From: Streptomyces sp. P3
Lineage (GTDB): Bacteria > Actinomycetota > Actinomycetes > Streptomycetales > Streptomycetaceae
Assembly: GCA_016893485.2 (NCBI GenBank)
Contig: JAFEKX020000001.1
Span: 7,829,501 to 7,893,500 of the forward strand
Direction of reading: 5' to 3'
Length of the DNA stretch: 64,000 nucleotides
Each line of letters begins with the position of its first letter. Within the stretch, counting starts at the first letter, position 1. The position numbers and the translations under genes are program-made. Shown in pieces: positions 38,451 to 48,122 of the stretch. The notes below the pieces were generated by a model. The model was not told the DNA's origin. It saw only the letters and a list, made by a program, of their open reading frames with translations, and did not search any database.

Positions 38451-38621
38451 CTACCAGCGGTACCAGCGACCCCTGCCGCCGCCGGCCGAGGTGCCGCGGA
38501 CCAGGAAGCCCAGCAGCCATACGGCTAGGACGATCAGCGCCACCCACCAGAGGATCTTCACGGCGAATCCGGCACCGAACAGGACCAGTGCCAGCAGCAG
38601 GACGATCAGGATCGGAACCAT
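38451..38621 (-). CDS. Small hydrophobic membrane protein
   Basis: 56 aa: MVPILIVLLLALVLFGAGFA, then VKILWWVALIVLAVWLLGFL, then a basic glycine-rich tail (RGTSAGGGRGRWYRW). Two closely spaced hydrophobic helices, similar to the small hydrophobic proteins often seen in actinobacteria (DUF5670/Lmo0937-like in appearance). A perfect AGGAGGT lies eight bases before ATG 38621, which supports a real gene. It is 43 nt downstream of the methyltransferase on the same strand. Role unknown, possibly stress-related. Confidence 0.75.
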   Translation of the reverse strand: MVPILIVLLLALVLFGAGFAVKILWWVALIVLAVWLLGFLVRGTSAGGGRGRWYRW

Positions 38622-38664
38622 GGTGTGTTACCTCCTGACGCCCGAATGCCCCCGATCCCGCGGC

Positions 38665-39485
38665 TCAGACGTCCTTGCGGGCCAGGATCTCCCCGTGCAG
38701 CACGGCGAACCATCCGTCGTCCCGCTTCCCCACTCCCGCCACGCCTCCGCCACGTCCTCCAGCTCCTCTGTGGTCGCGTGGCCGCCCTCGGTGGCGACCC
38801 GGGCGTACGAGGAGGCGACGGTACGGTCCGCCCACAGGCCGCTCCACCACGCCCGCTCGTCCGGAGTGTGGAACGTCCAGGTGCTCGACGTGGCCGTGAC
38901 GTCCGTCAGCCCCGCCTGCCGTGCCCACGACTTGAGACGGCGTCCCGCGTCCGGCTCACCGCCGTTGGCCCGGGCCACCCGCCGGTACAGGTCCAGCCAG
39001 CCGTCCAGCCCCGCGACCTCCGGGTACCAGGTCATCGCCGCGTAGTCCGCGTCGCGGGCGGCGATGAAGCCGCCGGGCTTGGTGACCCGCTTCATCTCCC
39101 TCAGCGCCTGCACCGGATCGCCCACGTGCTGGAGCACCTGATGGGCATGGACCACACAGAACGTGTCGTCCGGGTAATCCAGCGCGTGGACGTCGGCGAC
39201 CGCGAAGTCCGCATTGTCCAGGCCGCGTTGGGCCGCCGTCGCCCGGGCCTGGTCCAGGATGCCCGGCGCGTGGTCGACCCCGGTGACATGCCCGTCCGGG
39301 ACCAGCGCCGCCAGGTCCGCGGTGATGGTGCCAGGGCCGCAGCCGATGTCCAGGATCCTCATGTGCGGCTTGAGCGAACCGAGCAGGTAGGCCGCGGAGT
39401 TGGCGGCGGTCCTCTGGGTGTGCGAACGCAGCACGGACTCGTGGTGCCCGTGCGTGTAGACAGCGGTCTCCTGCGGTTTCGGCAT
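38665..39485 (-). CDS. UbiE-like SAM-dependent methyltransferase
   Basis: About 273 aa. Motif I is RILDIGCGPGTITADLAALV, motif II VTGVDHAPGILDQARATAAQ, motif IV FCVVHAHQVLQHVGDPVQAL, in the pattern of menaquinone/ubiquinone-type methyltransferases (Methyltransf_11/25). One G is missing near 38731 (REWG to KRDDGWFAVLHGEILARKDV). ATG 39485 is chosen because MPKPQETAVYTHGHHESVLR matches the usual N-terminus; upstream in-frame ATG 39560 seems too long. Substrate unknown. Confidence 0.85.
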
Positions 39486-39563
39486 GGCTCTACCTACCCC
39501 TTCGCGGCGGCTTCTTCGTAGTCCTGAAGGTACGCGCGCATGCCGAATGATGAGACCCACGTT

Positions 39564-41070
39564 TTACGATATGGACTGACGAGTGATCAGGGAATCCGTC
39601 AACGGGCGGTACGCCGTCATCGCCCCGGGCTGCTCCTCCAGCGTCAAGTCCCCTCCATGTAGGCGACTTCACCGACGAAGACGAGCAGCGCGCCTGGGAC
39701 CAAGCGGCTCAGGCGCAGACGACAGTGAGGGTGGGCGAACGGAACTGCGACCGCCGCCGCGAGCAGCCGTGAGCAGCCGTAGCGCGGGCCTGCGGGCGCC
39801 GTGCACGATCCGGATGTCGAGACGCCCGTCCGCCAGGTCGACGTGGCGGCCGAAGGCGATCTCCATCCGGTGACAGGTGCCGTTTGCGGCGAACAGCAGC
39901 CACAACGGCCGGGTACGGCCACCCACTTCGACCCCAGCGGATGACGGTCCGCCCGCAGCACCCGCAGCACCCGCAGCGCCGCCAGCACCCCCGCCGGCCA
40001 GCCGCCGTTCAGAGGCGCCCACTGCTCCCGCTCCCGCACCAGCTCCGGATGGACCCCGGGCTCGGGGTGTTGAGGAAGATGCCCCGGGTGCCGCCGGACC
40101 TGAACCGGCCGGCGTCCACGCGGACGGCGTCGCCCTGCTGACCGGCTTGCTCAGATCGCGCGGACCGTCCACCCCGAGGTCGTACGCGAAGTGGTTGAGG
40201 GTGCCGCCCGGAGGACCGCGAGGGGCAGGCCGAGGCGCAGGGCGACCACCGCCCCCGCGTTCACCGTGCCGTCGCCGCCGCACACCCAGTGACCGGGCGC
40301 GGGTCGCCGCCCTCTCCAACTCGACGTGGATTTCCGCCGGTTCACGGACGACGACCTCCGCGCCCGGCAGAGTCCGTCAGCGTGTCCGCCCGGTCCGAGG
40401 TGCCCGACGCCCAGTCGACCACCATGACCAGACCCTCGCCGTCCGACAGCGCAGGGACCCCGGCGCGGGCCCGGTCCGGCGGCACGATCTACCCGCGCGT
40501 CCGGACCATGCCCCGCACCGCGAACGCCGCGCACGCGCCCAGCGCGGCACCCGCCAGCACATCGCTCGGGAAGTGGACACCGGTGTAGACACGGGACGCC
40601 GCGACCGACACCGCGATCGGCGCCACCACCGCGCCCCAGGCCGGGGACTCCAGCGCCACACCGGTCGCGAAGGCCGCCGCCGACGCCGCGTGCCCGGACG
40701 GGAACGAGGTGGTGATCGGCTGCCGCTTCAGCTGCCGGCTCAACGGGACCGGGTCCAGGGCGGGCCGGTGCCGGCGCACGGTCCGCTTGCCGATCGTGTT
40801 GATCGCGACGGAGGCCAGGGAGAGGGAGGCGATGCCCCGGGCGGCGGCCCGGCGGGCGCGCGGCGTACGGCTCGCGGCCACCGCGGCGGCCGTCGCGAAC
40901 CACAGCACGCCGTGATTGGCACTCCGGCTCAGCCGCGGCAGCACGGGCTGGGCCGCGGGCCACTTCCGCTCAGCCGCCGCCTCGAAGAGACCGCTGTCCA
41001 GGGAGAGCAGCCAGTCGCGCAGGGCGTGACGGCCGGGCAGGGGGACCGTGAGGTCGACGTCAGGGCTCAT
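39564..41070 (-). CDS. Fused PAP2 phosphatase - diacylglycerol kinase family protein
   Basis: Membrane-associated lipid enzyme of about 500 aa. N-terminal PAP2 domain: KRTVRRHRPALDPVP, TTSFPSGHAASAAAFATGVA, SRVYTGVHFPSDVLAGAALG, which cover the three phosphatase motifs (KxxxxxxRP, PSGH, SRxxxxxHxxxD). The C-terminal part is a DAGK/LCB5-type lipid kinase with the ATP motif VCGGDGTVNAGAVVALRLGL, then GGTLNHFAYDLG, ending GEVAYMEGDLTLEEQPGAMT. Repaired stop TAA at 39564. At least five single-base losses lie between 40490 and 39645. ATG 41070 has GGGAGG. The fusion suggests it both forms and removes phosphatidic acid-type lipids. Confidence 0.85.
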
Positions 41071-41098
41071 GCCCTCCCGGGTACCCTGAAATGGCCGT

Positions 41099-41216
41099 TT
41101 GGCTGCCCGGCGGACCGACTCCACCGGCGGCTGACCCCTCGGCTCCGGCCGTCGGCGGACCGATCCCACCGTCGACCGGCCGTTTCGCTCCGACCCCCGG
41201 CGGACCGTTTCATCGG
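41099..41216 (+). repeat. Three imperfect tandem repeats, period 45 bp
   Basis: GGCGGACCG starts at 41109, 41154 and 41199, exactly 45 bp apart, with related flanks (GGCCGTTTGGCTGCCC and GGCCGTTTCGCTCCGACC). They lie just upstream of the histidine phosphatase ribosome site. No coding or regulatory role is evident. Confidence 0.6.
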
Positions 41217-41227
41217 AGGACCCCCGC

Positions 41228-41898
41228 ATGCGCCTGATCCTCATCCGCCACGGCCAGACCACGGCGAACGTGGCCTTCCGCCTCGACACGGCCATACCCG
41301 GCGCCGAGCTGACCGACCTCGGCCGCCGCCAGGCCGCCGCCCTCCCCGAGGCCCTCGCCCACGAGGACATCGACGCCCTCTACGCCTCCACCCTGACCCG
41401 CACCCAGCACACCGCCGCCCCGCTGGCCGCCGCCCGCGGCCTCGACGTGCAGATCCGCGACGGCATCCGCGAGCTGACCGCGGGCGACCTGGAGATGCTC
41501 CCCGGTGACCAGGAGCCCGGTCACGAGTACATGCGGATCGTGTTCGCGTGGGCCGCCGGCGACACCGAGCTGCGGATGCCGGGCGGCGAGAGCGGCGCCG
41601 AGGCCCTCGCCCGTTACGACGCCGTGGTCGCGGAGGCCGTGGACAGCGGCGCCCGCACCGTCGCCATGGTCAGCCACGGCGCCGCGATCCGGATGTGGAC
41701 CTCCGCCCGCGCGGGCAACGTCGACGTGGACTTCGCCGCCGCCCGCCCCCTCGACAACACCGGCATCGTGATCCTGGAGGGCTCCCGGCCGACGGCTGGA
41801 AGGCGCTGTCCTGGGAGGGCGCCCTGGTGGAGACGGCGGCACCGGACACGGACGGCGGCCCGGCGGGCCAGCCGCTCGACGAGGACCAGAAGCCCTAG
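41228..41898 (+). CDS. Histidine phosphatase family protein (phosphoglycerate-mutase-like)
   Basis: About 224 aa. The phospho-histidine motif ILIRHGQTTANVAFRLDTA is at the N-terminus, followed by ALYASTLTRTQHTAAPLA and the second catalytic histidine in MVSHGAAIRMW. One base is missing near 41789 (after IVILEG); the repaired tail is ADGWKALSWEGALVETAAPD and so on to TAG 41898. ATG 41228 has GGAGG upstream. Substrate unknown. Confidence 0.87.
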
Positions 41899-41904
41899 CG
41901 AGGC

Positions 41905-41943
41905 TCCGGGCCCGGTCATGGCGAGGCCCTGACCGGGCCCGGA
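41905..41943 (+). terminator. Hairpin terminator after the phosphatase gene
   Basis: Perfect 14-bp stem TCCGGGCCCGGTCA / TGACCGGGCCCGGA with an 11-nt loop starting seven bases after the stop. No T run follows. Confidence 0.65.
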
Positions 41944-42008
41944 CGAGGCCCTGACGGGCACAATAAGCGTTTGCCCGGCCGCGAGGCCGCCCCACAGAAT
42001 GCGTGGTC

Positions 42009-43626
42009 ATGGGACATCTGGAAGCCGCACACCTCGAGTACTACCTCCCCGACGGGAGGCCGCTCCTCGGCGATGTGTCCTTCCGGGTCGGCGAAGGCTC
42101 CGTGGTCGCCCTGGTCGGGCCCAACGGCGCGGGCAAGACGACCCTGCTGCGGCTGATCTCCGGCGAGCTGAAACCGCACGGCGGCACGGTCACCGTGAGC
42201 GGCGGCCTCGGCGTGATGCGCCAGTTCGTGGGCTCCGTACGCGACGAGACGACCGTACGCGACCTGCTCGTGTCGGTCGCCCCGCCGCGCATCCGCGAGG
42301 TCGCGGCCGAGGTCGACAGGGCCGAGCACGGCATCATGACCGTCGACGACGAGGCGGCCCAACTCGCCTACGCGCAGGCCCTGTCGGACTGGGCCGAGGT
42401 GCACGGCTACGAGTTCGAGACGCTGTGGGACATGTGCACCATGGCCGCGCTCGGAGTGCCGTACGACAAGGCGCAGTTCCGGCAGGTGAGCACGCTCTCC
42501 GGCGGTGAGCAGAAGCGGCTCGTGCTGGAGGCGCTGCTGCGCGGCAGCGAAGAGGTCCTGCTGCTGGACGAGCCGGACAACTACCTTGACGTGCCCGGCA
42601 AGCGGTGGCTGGAGGAGCGGCTCAAGGAGACCCGCAAGACGGTCCTGTTCGTCTCCCACGACCGTGAACTCCTCGCCCGCGCCGCCGAGAAGATCGTCTC
42701 CGTGGAGCCCTCGCCGACCGGAGCCGACGCCTGGGTGCACGGCGGCGGCTTCGCCACGTACCACGAGGCCCGGCGTGAACGCTTCGCCCGCTTCGAGGAG
42801 TTGCGCCGCCGCTGGGACGAGAAGCACGCCCAGCTGAAGAAGCTCGTCCTGAACCTCCGTCAGGCGGCCTCCATCAGCCACGAGTTGGCGTCCCGCTACG
42901 CCGCCGCCCAGACCCGCCTGCGCAAGTTCGAGGAGGCGGGCCCGCCGCCCGAGCCGCCGCGCGAGCAGGACATCACCATGCGCATCAAGGGCGGTCGCAC
43001 CGGCGTAAGGGCCGTCACCTGCAAGGGACTTGAGCTGACGGGCCTGATGAAGCCCTTCGACCTGGAGGTCTTCTACGGCGAACGCGTCGCGGTCCTCGGC
43101 TCGAACGGCTCGGGCAAGTCGCACTTCCTGCGCCTCCTCGCCGGCGAGGACGTGAAGCACACGGGGAGTGGAAGCTCGGGCGCGCGTCGTGCCCGGCCAC
43201 TTCGCGCAGACCCACGCCCACCCCGAACTCCAGGGCCGCACCCTCCTCGACATCCTGTGGAAGGAGCACGCGCAGGCGCAGGGCCCCGCGATGTCCCGGC
43301 TGCGGCGCTACGAGCTGACCGGCCAGGCCGAGCAGAGCTTCGACCGGCTCTCCGGCGGCCAGCAGGCCCGCTTCCAGATCCTGCTGCTGGAACTCCAGGG
43401 CGTCACGGCTCTCCTCCTCGACGAGCCGACCGACAACCTCGACCTCGAGTCCGCCGAGGCCTTGCAGGAAGGGCTGGAGGCGTTCGACGGGACGGTGCTG
43501 TCCGTCACGCACGACCGCTGGTTCGCCCGCTCCTTCGACCGGTACCTGGTCTTCGGCAGCGACGGCAAGGTCCGCGAGACGACCGAGCCGGTGTGGGACG
43601 AGCGGCGGGTGGAGCGCGCGCGGTAG
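42009..43626 (+). CDS. ABC-F family ATPase
   Basis: About 540-aa soluble protein with two ABC domains and no membrane segments. Domain 1: LVGPNGAGKTTLLRLISGEL (Walker A), TLSGGEQKRLVLEALL (signature), LLLDEPDNYLDVPG (Walker B). Linker rich in charged helices (RRRWDEKHAQLKKLVLNLRQ). Domain 2: VLGSNGSGKSHFLRLLAGED, LSGGQQARFQILLLE, LLLDEPTDNLDLES. ABC-F proteins act on the ribosome, some giving antibiotic protection; this one cannot be placed further. Two G losses near 43165-43190 break the frame between Walker A and signature of domain 2. Start at ATG 42009, or GTG 42003. Confidence 0.87.
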
Positions 43627-43737
43627 GCCGTGCGTGCCGGGCGCGCGGCACCTTGGTACAGAGGCCGCGGGGCCGGAATGCCGGAATGTTCGTAGAGTGG
43701 GTTCAAGGACCGTGAGACTCGACGAGCGGGGCACACC

Positions 43738-43959
43738 ATGACCGGAGTCGACCCTGCGCGCCTGGACGATTCCCAGCTCATGAAGGAGCTGGAGACCATC
43801 CACCGCACGCGCCACGACACCCTGCTGTACGGCTCGAACGACGCGCTGCGCGCCCACAACGACCGTATGGCCGGACTGGAGGGCGAGTATCTGCGCCGCC
43901 ATCCGCGTCGACTCGTCGCCCCCGGCCGGACCCGGGAGGGGGCACGCGAGCGCGACTGA
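43738..43959 (+). CDS. DUF6158 family small protein
   Basis: 73 aa, highly charged and helical: LDDSQLMKELETIHRTRHDT, then ALRAHNDRMAGLEGEYLRRH. The pattern fits the actinobacterial DUF6158 family as I remember it; function unknown. No transmembrane segment. It lies before a sigma-B-type factor gene, but 127 nt separate them. Confidence 0.75.
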   Translation: MTGVDPARLDDSQLMKELETIHRTRHDTLLYGSNDALRAHNDRMAGLEGEYLRRHPRRLVAPGRTREGARERD

Positions 43960-44086
43960 GGGGTGACCGGGGGTGTTTGCCCGCAGGGGTCGCGGGCAGG
44001 CGAACTTCCAGCGCTGGACCGCACACGCGATCCCACCGACGGTGACCGTCCAACCCGGAGCTTGCTCAAGGGAGTTGTGACGCACC

Positions 44087-44889
44087 ATGCCCACTCGGCC
44101 TGCCCGCACGAGCACCAAACGCCCTGCGCACCGCGACGCCCCCGACACCGCGGAGGCCTTCCGCACCCTCGCCGCGCTGCCGCCCGGCCCGCAGCACGAC
44201 ACCGTCCGCGAACGCATCGTCGAGGACTGGCTGCCCATGGCCGACCGGCTCGCGGGACGGTTCCGCAACCGGGGCGAGAACACCGAGGACCTGCGCCAGG
44301 TCGCCGCCCTCGGGCTGGTCAAGGCCGTCGACCGCTACGACCCCGAGCGGGGCAGCGCGTTCGAGAGCTACGCGGTGCCGACGATCACCGGGGAGATCAA
44401 GCGGCACTTCCGGGATCACATGTGGACGCTGCACGTGCCTCGGCGAGTGCAGGAGCTGCGGAACCGGGTGCGGGTCGCCGGGCTGGAGCTGGCCCAGACG
44501 ACGCCGGGGCGGCGGCCCACCGTGGGAGAGATCGCCGGGCACGCGTGTCTCTCCGAGGAGGAGGTGCGGGTGGGGCTCGATGCGTTGGAGAGTTTCAGTG
44601 CGCTGTCGTTGGACGCGGTGACCTCCGGCGGCTCTGACGGGTTTTCGCTCGGGGACGTTCTCGGGGTGCCGATCCGGCGTTGGATGTCGTCGTCGACCGG
44701 GAGGCGGTGAAGCCTCGGCTGGCCGCGTTGCCCGAGCGGGACCGGGAGATCTTGTACCTGCGGTTCTTCGGGGACATGACGCAGAGCCGGATCGCCGAGC
44801 GGTTCGGGATATCGCAGATGCATGTGTCGCGGCTGATCAGCCGGTGTTGTCGGCGGATTCGGGAGCAGGTGCTGGAGGGTGCGGCCTAG
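44087..44889 (+). CDS. Sigma-B/F/G-type RNA polymerase sigma factor
   Basis: Group 3 alternative sigma factor, about 267 aa. Region 2: DRLAGRFRNRGENTEDLRQV, YDPERGSAFESYAVPTITGE, IKRHFRDHMWTLHVPRRVQE; region 3: RRPTVGEIAGHACLSEEEVR; region 4: LPERDREILYLRFFGDMTQS and RIAERFGISQMHVSRLISRC. Such factors control stress and development and are held by anti-sigma factors, none of which is adjacent. One base is missing at about 44665-44672 (DVLGVADPALDVVVD). ATG 44087; the ribosome site GGAG is 13 bases upstream. Confidence 0.9.
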
Positions 44890-44899
44890 TCGTCGGGTG

Positions 44900-44963
44900 C
44901 GGGCCGAGTGTGGCTGGTCGCGCCCCGCGGCGGAGCCGCACACCGATACAGCCCCGCGCCCCT
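44900..44963 (-). repeat. Dispersed intergenic repeat, copy A
   Basis: Reverse complement reads AGGGGCGCGGGGCTGTATCG then GTGTGCGGCTCCGCCGCGGG and GCGCGACCAGCCACAC. It matches copy B at 48042-48105 with only a few differences. The core GCGGC-tcc-GCCGC forms a small stem. The rest of 44890-45095 shows no gene. Confidence 0.75.
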
Positions 44964-45095
44964 GAAAGCCCCGGCCGGGCTGTGTTCACTCGCTCGGCTC
45001 TCTCCTTACCGCCAATGGGGGCCGGCCGCGCGCGGCACTCTCCTGCTCGGGCTTCGATGGTGTTGCCGTCGTCCTCGGTCTAAGGAGACCCGCTC

Positions 45096-45681
45096 ATGCG
45101 TCGCACCGCCCTTGCTCTGGCCGTCGTCGGCCTTGTCGGCGCCGCCGGGCCCGCCGTGGCCGCCGATCCCGGGGCCGAGGTCAGTCCGAGCAGTGTGCGG
45201 GCGGGCGGGAGTGTCACCGTTTCCGTCACGTGTGAAGGGCTCGGGGGACCGTGGCCGAGACCATCGACGCGACGTCCGAGGGGTTCGACGACGGGACCGT
45301 CCAGCTGCAGCGTGTACCCGGCAACGACGACCGGGCGGCCGGAACTGCCTACCGGGGCACCGCGCGGATCTCCACGGACGGGGTCGAGCGGGACTCCGCG
45401 TGGACCGTGGACGGAACCTGCCCGGCGCCCCCGGAGGACAGGGACGGCCCTGGAGCGCGACCTTCAGCATCGAGCGCGGGGGCGAGCGGCCGCCGTGCCA
45501 GGAGCCCCGGGGCGAGGCCTGCGCTGGTGATGTGCCCGCCCCGGTGCAGCGCGGGGTGCGGGCGGGGGAGGGCGGTACCTTCACCGACTCCGTTCCGGCT
45601 CTGGTCGCCGGTGGTGTACTGATCGCGGCTGCCTTCGGAGGGGCCGTGTACCGGCTGCGCAGGCGGACGCCGGGCAACTGA
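45096..45681 (+). CDS. Secreted, C-terminally membrane-anchored protein
   Basis: About 196 aa. Signal peptide MRRTALALAVVGLVGAAGPA, then an extracellular immunoglobulin-like stretch (EVSPSSVRAGGSVTVSVTCE) and a C-terminal membrane helix (SVPALVAGGVLIAAAFGGAV) followed by YRLRRRTPGN. No LPXTG motif. Two bases are missing (about 45242-45247 and 45440-45445), giving TVAETIDATSEGFDDGTVQL and WSATFSIERGGERPPC once restored. ATG 45096 has AAGGAGA. Function unknown; this type is common in Streptomyces envelopes. Confidence 0.75.
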
Positions 45682-45734
45682 GGGCGCGACCGGGACACGG
45701 CACGGCACTGCACGAGGGACTGCGCGGAGGCACC

Positions 45735-46985
45735 ATGCGGCAGGCGGACGCGGTAGGCCAGGGGCCTGTGCGGTACGGCCCCGTGTTTCCCGACGACGGC
45801 CTGCCCGTACTGCCCGAACTGGCCGAGGTGCTCGCCGCCGCCGCTTCCCGCACCGAGGAACAGCCCGTCGGCGGCGCCCCCGCCCTGCTCGACGCGGCGA
45901 GCGGCTACTTCGAACGCCGGGGCCTGCCCGCCGACCTCGCCCGCGTCGCCGCGGCCCCGGGCGCTCCCGCGCTGCTGGTCGCGCTCACCGCCGCGCTCGG
46001 CGGTGACGTCCTGGTGCCGAGACCCTGCGCCGCCTGGTGGGCGCCGTACGCACGCCTGTTGGGCAGATCCGTGTTCCATGTGGGCACCCCGGCCGAGTGC
46101 GGCGGGGTGCCCGATCCGTACGCCCTGCTGGAGACCGTGCGCCGGGTCCGGGACGAGGGCGGTGACCCGAGGCTGCTCGTCCTCTCGGTGGCCGACGACC
46201 CGACCGCGACCGTGGCGCCGCCCGAGGTCATGCACGAGACCGTCGAGGCCGCCGCCGCCGAGGGACTGCACCTGGTCAGCGACGAGACCTGGCGCGACAC
46301 CCTGCACGCACCCCGGGGCACCATGCTGCTCAGCCCCGCCGCGATGCTGCCCGACCGGGTCACCGTCGTCACCGACCTGGCCGGCGCGCTCCTCCCGTCC
46401 GGCTGGCCCGCCGCCGTCGCCCGCTTCCCCGCCGGCCGCGCGGGACAGGCCCCCTCCCGCGCGCGCGTGCTCGACGTCCTCACCGCGCTCGGCGCCCGCG
46501 TCGCCGCCCCGGTCGCCGCCGCGGCCGGCCACGCCCTCGGCGAACCCCCGCCCGTCCTCGGCCGCCGCGACAGCGCCGTCCGCCTCCACGCGCGCGTGGC
46601 CGCCGCCGCGCACGCCGCCGTCACCGGGGCGGGCGCCTTCTCCCGGCCGCCGCAGGCGGGACGTCATCTCTACGTCGATCTCGGTCCGTTGCGCCACGCC
46701 CTCACCCCGCAGGGCGTGGGCGACGCGCAGGACCTGGAGGAGTTCCTGACCGCTCGCCTCGGCATGCCCGCACCCGGCGGCCACCGGTTCGGCGACGACC
46801 TCGGCGCGCTGCGGGTACGGCTGTCCACCGGGCCGCTGCTGGGCCGTACGGACGCGGAACGCGCGGAATGTCTCACGTCACCCTTGCCGTTGGAACTGCC
46901 ACACGTGCAACGCGCGTTGATGTCCTTGAGGTCGATCTTCGACGATCTCCGCGACGACGCTCAGCGATGGGAGCCTCCTCGATGA
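45735..46985 (+). CDS. Aminotransferase class I/II-fold protein lacking the PLP lysine
   Basis: 416 aa, intact. The fold-type I layout is readable: substrate/loop region DGLPVLPELAEVL, cofactor-domain helix APGAPALLVALTAALGGDVL, Asp in LHLVSDETWRD where the PLP-pyridine Asp is expected, and terminal LRVRLSTGPLLG where the carboxylate-binding Arg sits. The segment that should be SxSK...GxRxG reads VVTDLAGALLPSGWPAAVAR with no lysine, so ordinary PLP chemistry should be impossible. It may be a binding or regulatory pseudoenzyme. Its TGA overlaps the start of a metallo-hydrolase gene (ATGA), so the two products probably work together. Confidence 0.75.
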   Translation: MRQADAVGQGPVRYGPVFPDDGLPVLPELAEVLAAAASRTEEQPVGGAPALLDAASGYFERRGLPADLARVAAAPGAPALLVALTAALGGDVLVPRPCAAWWAPYARLLGRSVFHVGTPAECGGVPDPYALLETVRRVRDEGGDPRLLVLSVADDPTATVAPPEVMHETVEAAAAEGLHLVSDETWRDTLHAPRGTMLLSPAAMLPDRVTVVTDLAGALLPSGWPAAVARFPAGRAGQAPSRARVLDVLTALGARVAAPVAAAAGHALGEPPPVLGRRDSAVRLHARVAAAAHAAVTGAGAFSRPPQAGRHLYVDLGPLRHALTPQGVGDAQDLEEFLTARLGMPAPGGHRFGDDLGALRVRLSTGPLLGRTDAERAECLTSPLPLELPHVQRALMSLRSIFDDLRDDAQRWEPPR

Positions 46986-48043
46986 CGCAGCAGTCCGAGT
47001 CGACCACCAGCGGTACGACGACACGGCAACCGGCCGACCCGACGCCCCCGTTGATCCCCTCGTCCCCGCCGCTTGCCGAACCCCGCCCGCTCGGCGAGCG
47101 CCGCGTCTGGCCCCGCGCCTTCCACGACCGGCTCACCGCCCCGCTCCCCGGCCTCAAGGCCTTCGCCCGCTTCGCCCGCGAGGGCTCCGTGCGACCCCGC
47201 CCCGAGGGCCTCGCGGACATCCCCCAACTCCCGTTCGCCCCCGAGCCGTTGCCTCAGGTGGACGCCCTGACCGTCGCCGTCACCTGGGCGGGCCACGCCA
47301 GTTGGGTGGTCCGGATCGGCGGCCTGACGATCCTCACCGACCCGGTCTGGTCCCGCCGCATCCTCGGCACCCCGGCCCGGATCACCCCCGTGGGCGTCGC
47401 CTGGGAGGCACTCCCGCCCATCGACGCCGTCGTCATCAGCCACAACCACTACGACCACCTCGACGCCCCCACCCTGCGCCGACTCCCGCGTCACACCCCG
47501 GTGTTCGCCCCCGCCGGCCTCGGCGGCTGGTTCCGCCGCCGCAGATTCACCCACGTCACCGAACTCGACTGGTGGGAAGCGGCCCAACTCGACGGCGTCC
47601 GCCTCGACTTCGTCCCCGCCCACCACTGGTCCAAGCGCACCCTTACCGACACCTGCCGCTCCCTGTGGGGAGGTTGGGTCGTGACGGCCCCCGACGGCCA
47701 GCGCGTCTACTTCGCCGGCGACACGGGCTACGGCCACTGGTTCTCCCGGATCGGCCACCGCTACCCGGGAATCGACCTGGCCCTCCTCCCCATCGGCGCC
47801 TACGACCCCCGCTGGTGGCTGAGCGACGTCCACTGCGACCCGGAGGAAGCGGTCCAGGCCGCACAGGACCTGGGCGCGAAGCGGATGGCCCCCATGCACT
47901 GGGGCACCTTCGTCCTGTCGGCGGAACCGGTCCTGGAACCCCTGACAAGGGTGCGCGCGGCCTGGGAGCAGGCGGGCTTGGCGAGGCAGGACCTGTGGGA
48001 TCTACCGGTCGGGGCTTCAAGAGTCCTGGACGAGATGCTTTAG
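46982..48043 (+). CDS. Metallo-beta-lactamase-fold hydrolase (NAPE-PLD/UlaG-like)
   Basis: 353 aa, intact. Metal motif SHNHYDHLD (HxHxDH), further ligands in VPAHHWSKR, YFAGDTGYG and MHWGTF. The order and the N-terminal WAGHASWVVRIGGLTILTDP match the N-acyl-phosphatidylethanolamine phospholipase D-like subgroup, so a lipid phosphodiester is a possible substrate. ATG 46982 overlaps the upstream stop (ATGA); ATG 46967 is an alternative. Confidence 0.9.
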   Translation: MTQQSESTTSGTTTRQPADPTPPLIPSSPPLAEPRPLGERRVWPRAFHDRLTAPLPGLKAFARFAREGSVRPRPEGLADIPQLPFAPEPLPQVDALTVAVTWAGHASWVVRIGGLTILTDPVWSRRILGTPARITPVGVAWEALPPIDAVVISHNHYDHLDAPTLRRLPRHTPVFAPAGLGGWFRRRRFTHVTELDWWEAAQLDGVRLDFVPAHHWSKRTLTDTCRSLWGGWVVTAPDGQRVYFAGDTGYGHWFSRIGHRYPGIDLALLPIGAYDPRWWLSDVHCDPEEAVQAAQDLGAKRMAPMHWGTFVLSAEPVLEPLTRVRAAWEQAGLARQDLWDLPVGASRVLDEML

Positions 48044-48105
48044 GGGCGCGGGACTGTGTCGATGTGCGGCTCCGCCGCGGGGCGCGACCGGCCACACACA
48101 ACGCG
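48042..48105 (+). repeat. Dispersed intergenic repeat, copy B
   Basis: AGGGGCGCGGGACTGTGTCG then ATGTGCGGCTCCGCCGCGGG, beginning within the metallo-hydrolase stop codon. It is nearly identical to the reverse complement of copy A (44900-44963). It could act as terminator between the convergent metallo-hydrolase and DedA genes. Confidence 0.75.
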
Positions 48106-48122
48106 CACCCCGCAACGAGACA

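Noticed and set aside
41099..41216. Possible CRISPR-like array
   Set aside because: Only three units, 9 bp of exact repeat, no unique spacers and no cas genes nearby.
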